DNA of 5,823 bases from Paracoccaceae bacterium (lineage in GTDB: Bacteria; Pseudomonadota; Alphaproteobacteria; Rhodobacterales; Rhodobacteraceae): the NCBI GenBank assembly GCA_026982275.1, contig JALSHK010000045.1:1-5823 (forward strand), given 5' to 3'. The notes beneath the pieces were generated by a model. The model was not told the origin of the DNA and searched no databases. It worked only from the letters and a program-made list of their open reading frames with translations. Positions 5,275 to 5,823 of the stretch are shown piece by piece. Numbering within the stretch: the first letter of the stretch is position 1; every line of letters starts with the position of its first letter. A program made the position numbers and the translations under genes.

Positions 5275-5823
5275 ATGATTCCTCGCTATTCCCGCCCCGA
5301 AATGGTTGCCATCTGGTCTCCCGGACGCAAATTCCGTATCTGGTTCGAGATCGAGGCCCATGCCTCGGACGCCCAAGCCAGGCTCGGCGTGATCCCGCAG
5401 GAAAATGCCGATGCGCTGTGGAAAGCCAAAGATGTGGAATTCGACGTGGCCAAAATCGATGCGATCGAGGCGGTCACCAAGCATGATGTAATCGCATTTT
5501 TAACCCATCTGGCCGATATCGTGGGCAATGAAGAGGCGCGGTTTGTGCATCAGGGGCTGACCAGCTCGGATGTGCTGGACACGTGCTTTAATGTGCAGCT
5601 CACCGAGGCGGCCGATCTGCTGATCGCCGATATGGAAGCCCTGTTGGCGGCGCTGAAACGCCGCGCGATCGAGCATAAAATGACCATCCGCATCGGGCGC
5701 AGCCATGGTATCCATGCCGAGCCAACCACCATGGGGCTGACCTTCGCGCGGTTTTATGCCGAGATGGACCGCAACCTTGCCCGCCTCAAACTGGCGCGGA
5801 CAGAGATTGCCACCGGCGCGCTT
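5275..5823 (+). CDS. purB: Adenylosuccinate lyase, N-terminal part (cut by the window edge)
   Basis: PurB catalyses two fumarate-releasing steps of purine synthesis: SAICAR to AICAR, and adenylosuccinate to AMP. It works as a cytoplasmic homotetramer whose active sites are built from three subunits. The visible 183 codons read without interruption and are under half of a normal protein of about 430-480 residues. The start MIPRYSRPEM and the following AIW are typical. KHDV holds His70, VHQGLTSSDV holds His92 with Thr96-Ser97-Ser98, and GRSHGIHAEPTT holds His144. These correspond to His68, His89 and His141 of the Bacillus subtilis enzyme, of which the last two are the known acid/base pair region. 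The short bacterial form, not the longer E. coli type, fits best. The frame is open at the right edge, so the rest continues outside. The gene follows the acylase by 80 bases in the same direction, but a shared function is not expected. Confidence 0.97.
   Translation, partial: MIPRYSRPEMVAIWSPGRKFRIWFEIEAHASDAQARLGVIPQENADALWKAKDVEFDVAKIDAIEAVTKHDVIAFLTHLADIVGNEEARFVHQGLTSSDVLDTCFNVQLTEAADLLIADMEALLAALKRRAIEHKMTIRIGRSHGIHAEPTTMGLTFARFYAEMDRNLARLKLARTEIATGAL

Overview
The window looks like a GC-rich chromosomal segment of an alphaproteobacterium, most likely Rhodobacterales. The basis is the alphaproteobacterial look of the PurB N-terminus, strong third-position G/C use, and weak -10 boxes beside better TTG-type -35 boxes. 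The genus cannot be fixed by reading. It holds four complete protein genes and one gene cut by the right edge. I see no tRNA, rRNA, CRISPR array, transposase or phage gene.

Layout, left to right. Positions 1-249 carry no convincing gene. They hold a short TAAGAACC-type tandem repeat and then about 160 bases that are very C-rich and G-poor on the + strand. Positions 250-2661 are a tight three-gene operon on the - strand, transcribed right to left: a beta-hydroxyacid dehydrogenase of the 3-hydroxyisobutyrate dehydrogenase family, a small three-histidine cupin, and an ACMSD-like amidohydrolase. The gaps are 9 and 6 bases. Positions 2662-2740 are a short divergent promoter region. Positions 2741-5194 on the + strand encode a membrane-anchored Ntn-hydrolase of the penicillin acylase family. 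Positions 5195-5274 are a gap with a plausible promoter, followed by purB (adenylosuccinate lyase), of which the first 183 codons are present.

How the genes may work together. The - strand operon looks like a small catabolic module: a probably NADP-dependent dehydrogenase, a metal-binding cupin that could be a dioxygenase or isomerase, and a metal-dependent decarboxylase/hydrolase-type enzyme. Its substrate cannot be read from the sequence. The acylase is divergent and probably acts outside the cytoplasmic membrane on an amide substrate. An N-acyl-homoserine lactone or another N-acyl compound is possible but unproven. purB is purine biosynthesis housekeeping and is probably functionally unrelated.

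Most of the window is ordinary. The points most worth a second look are: loss of the usual metal-site-region histidine in the amidohydrolase (Asn230 where the family has His in its AHGGG-type motif); the C-rich, G-poor stretch at 87-250, which resembles a Rho-utilisation region for rightward transcripts; the uncharacterised dehydrogenase-cupin-amidohydrolase combination; and the His at beta-23 of the acylase, which resembles the cephalosporin/AHL acylase type more than classical penicillin G acylase. I found no clear sign of a wholly new system.
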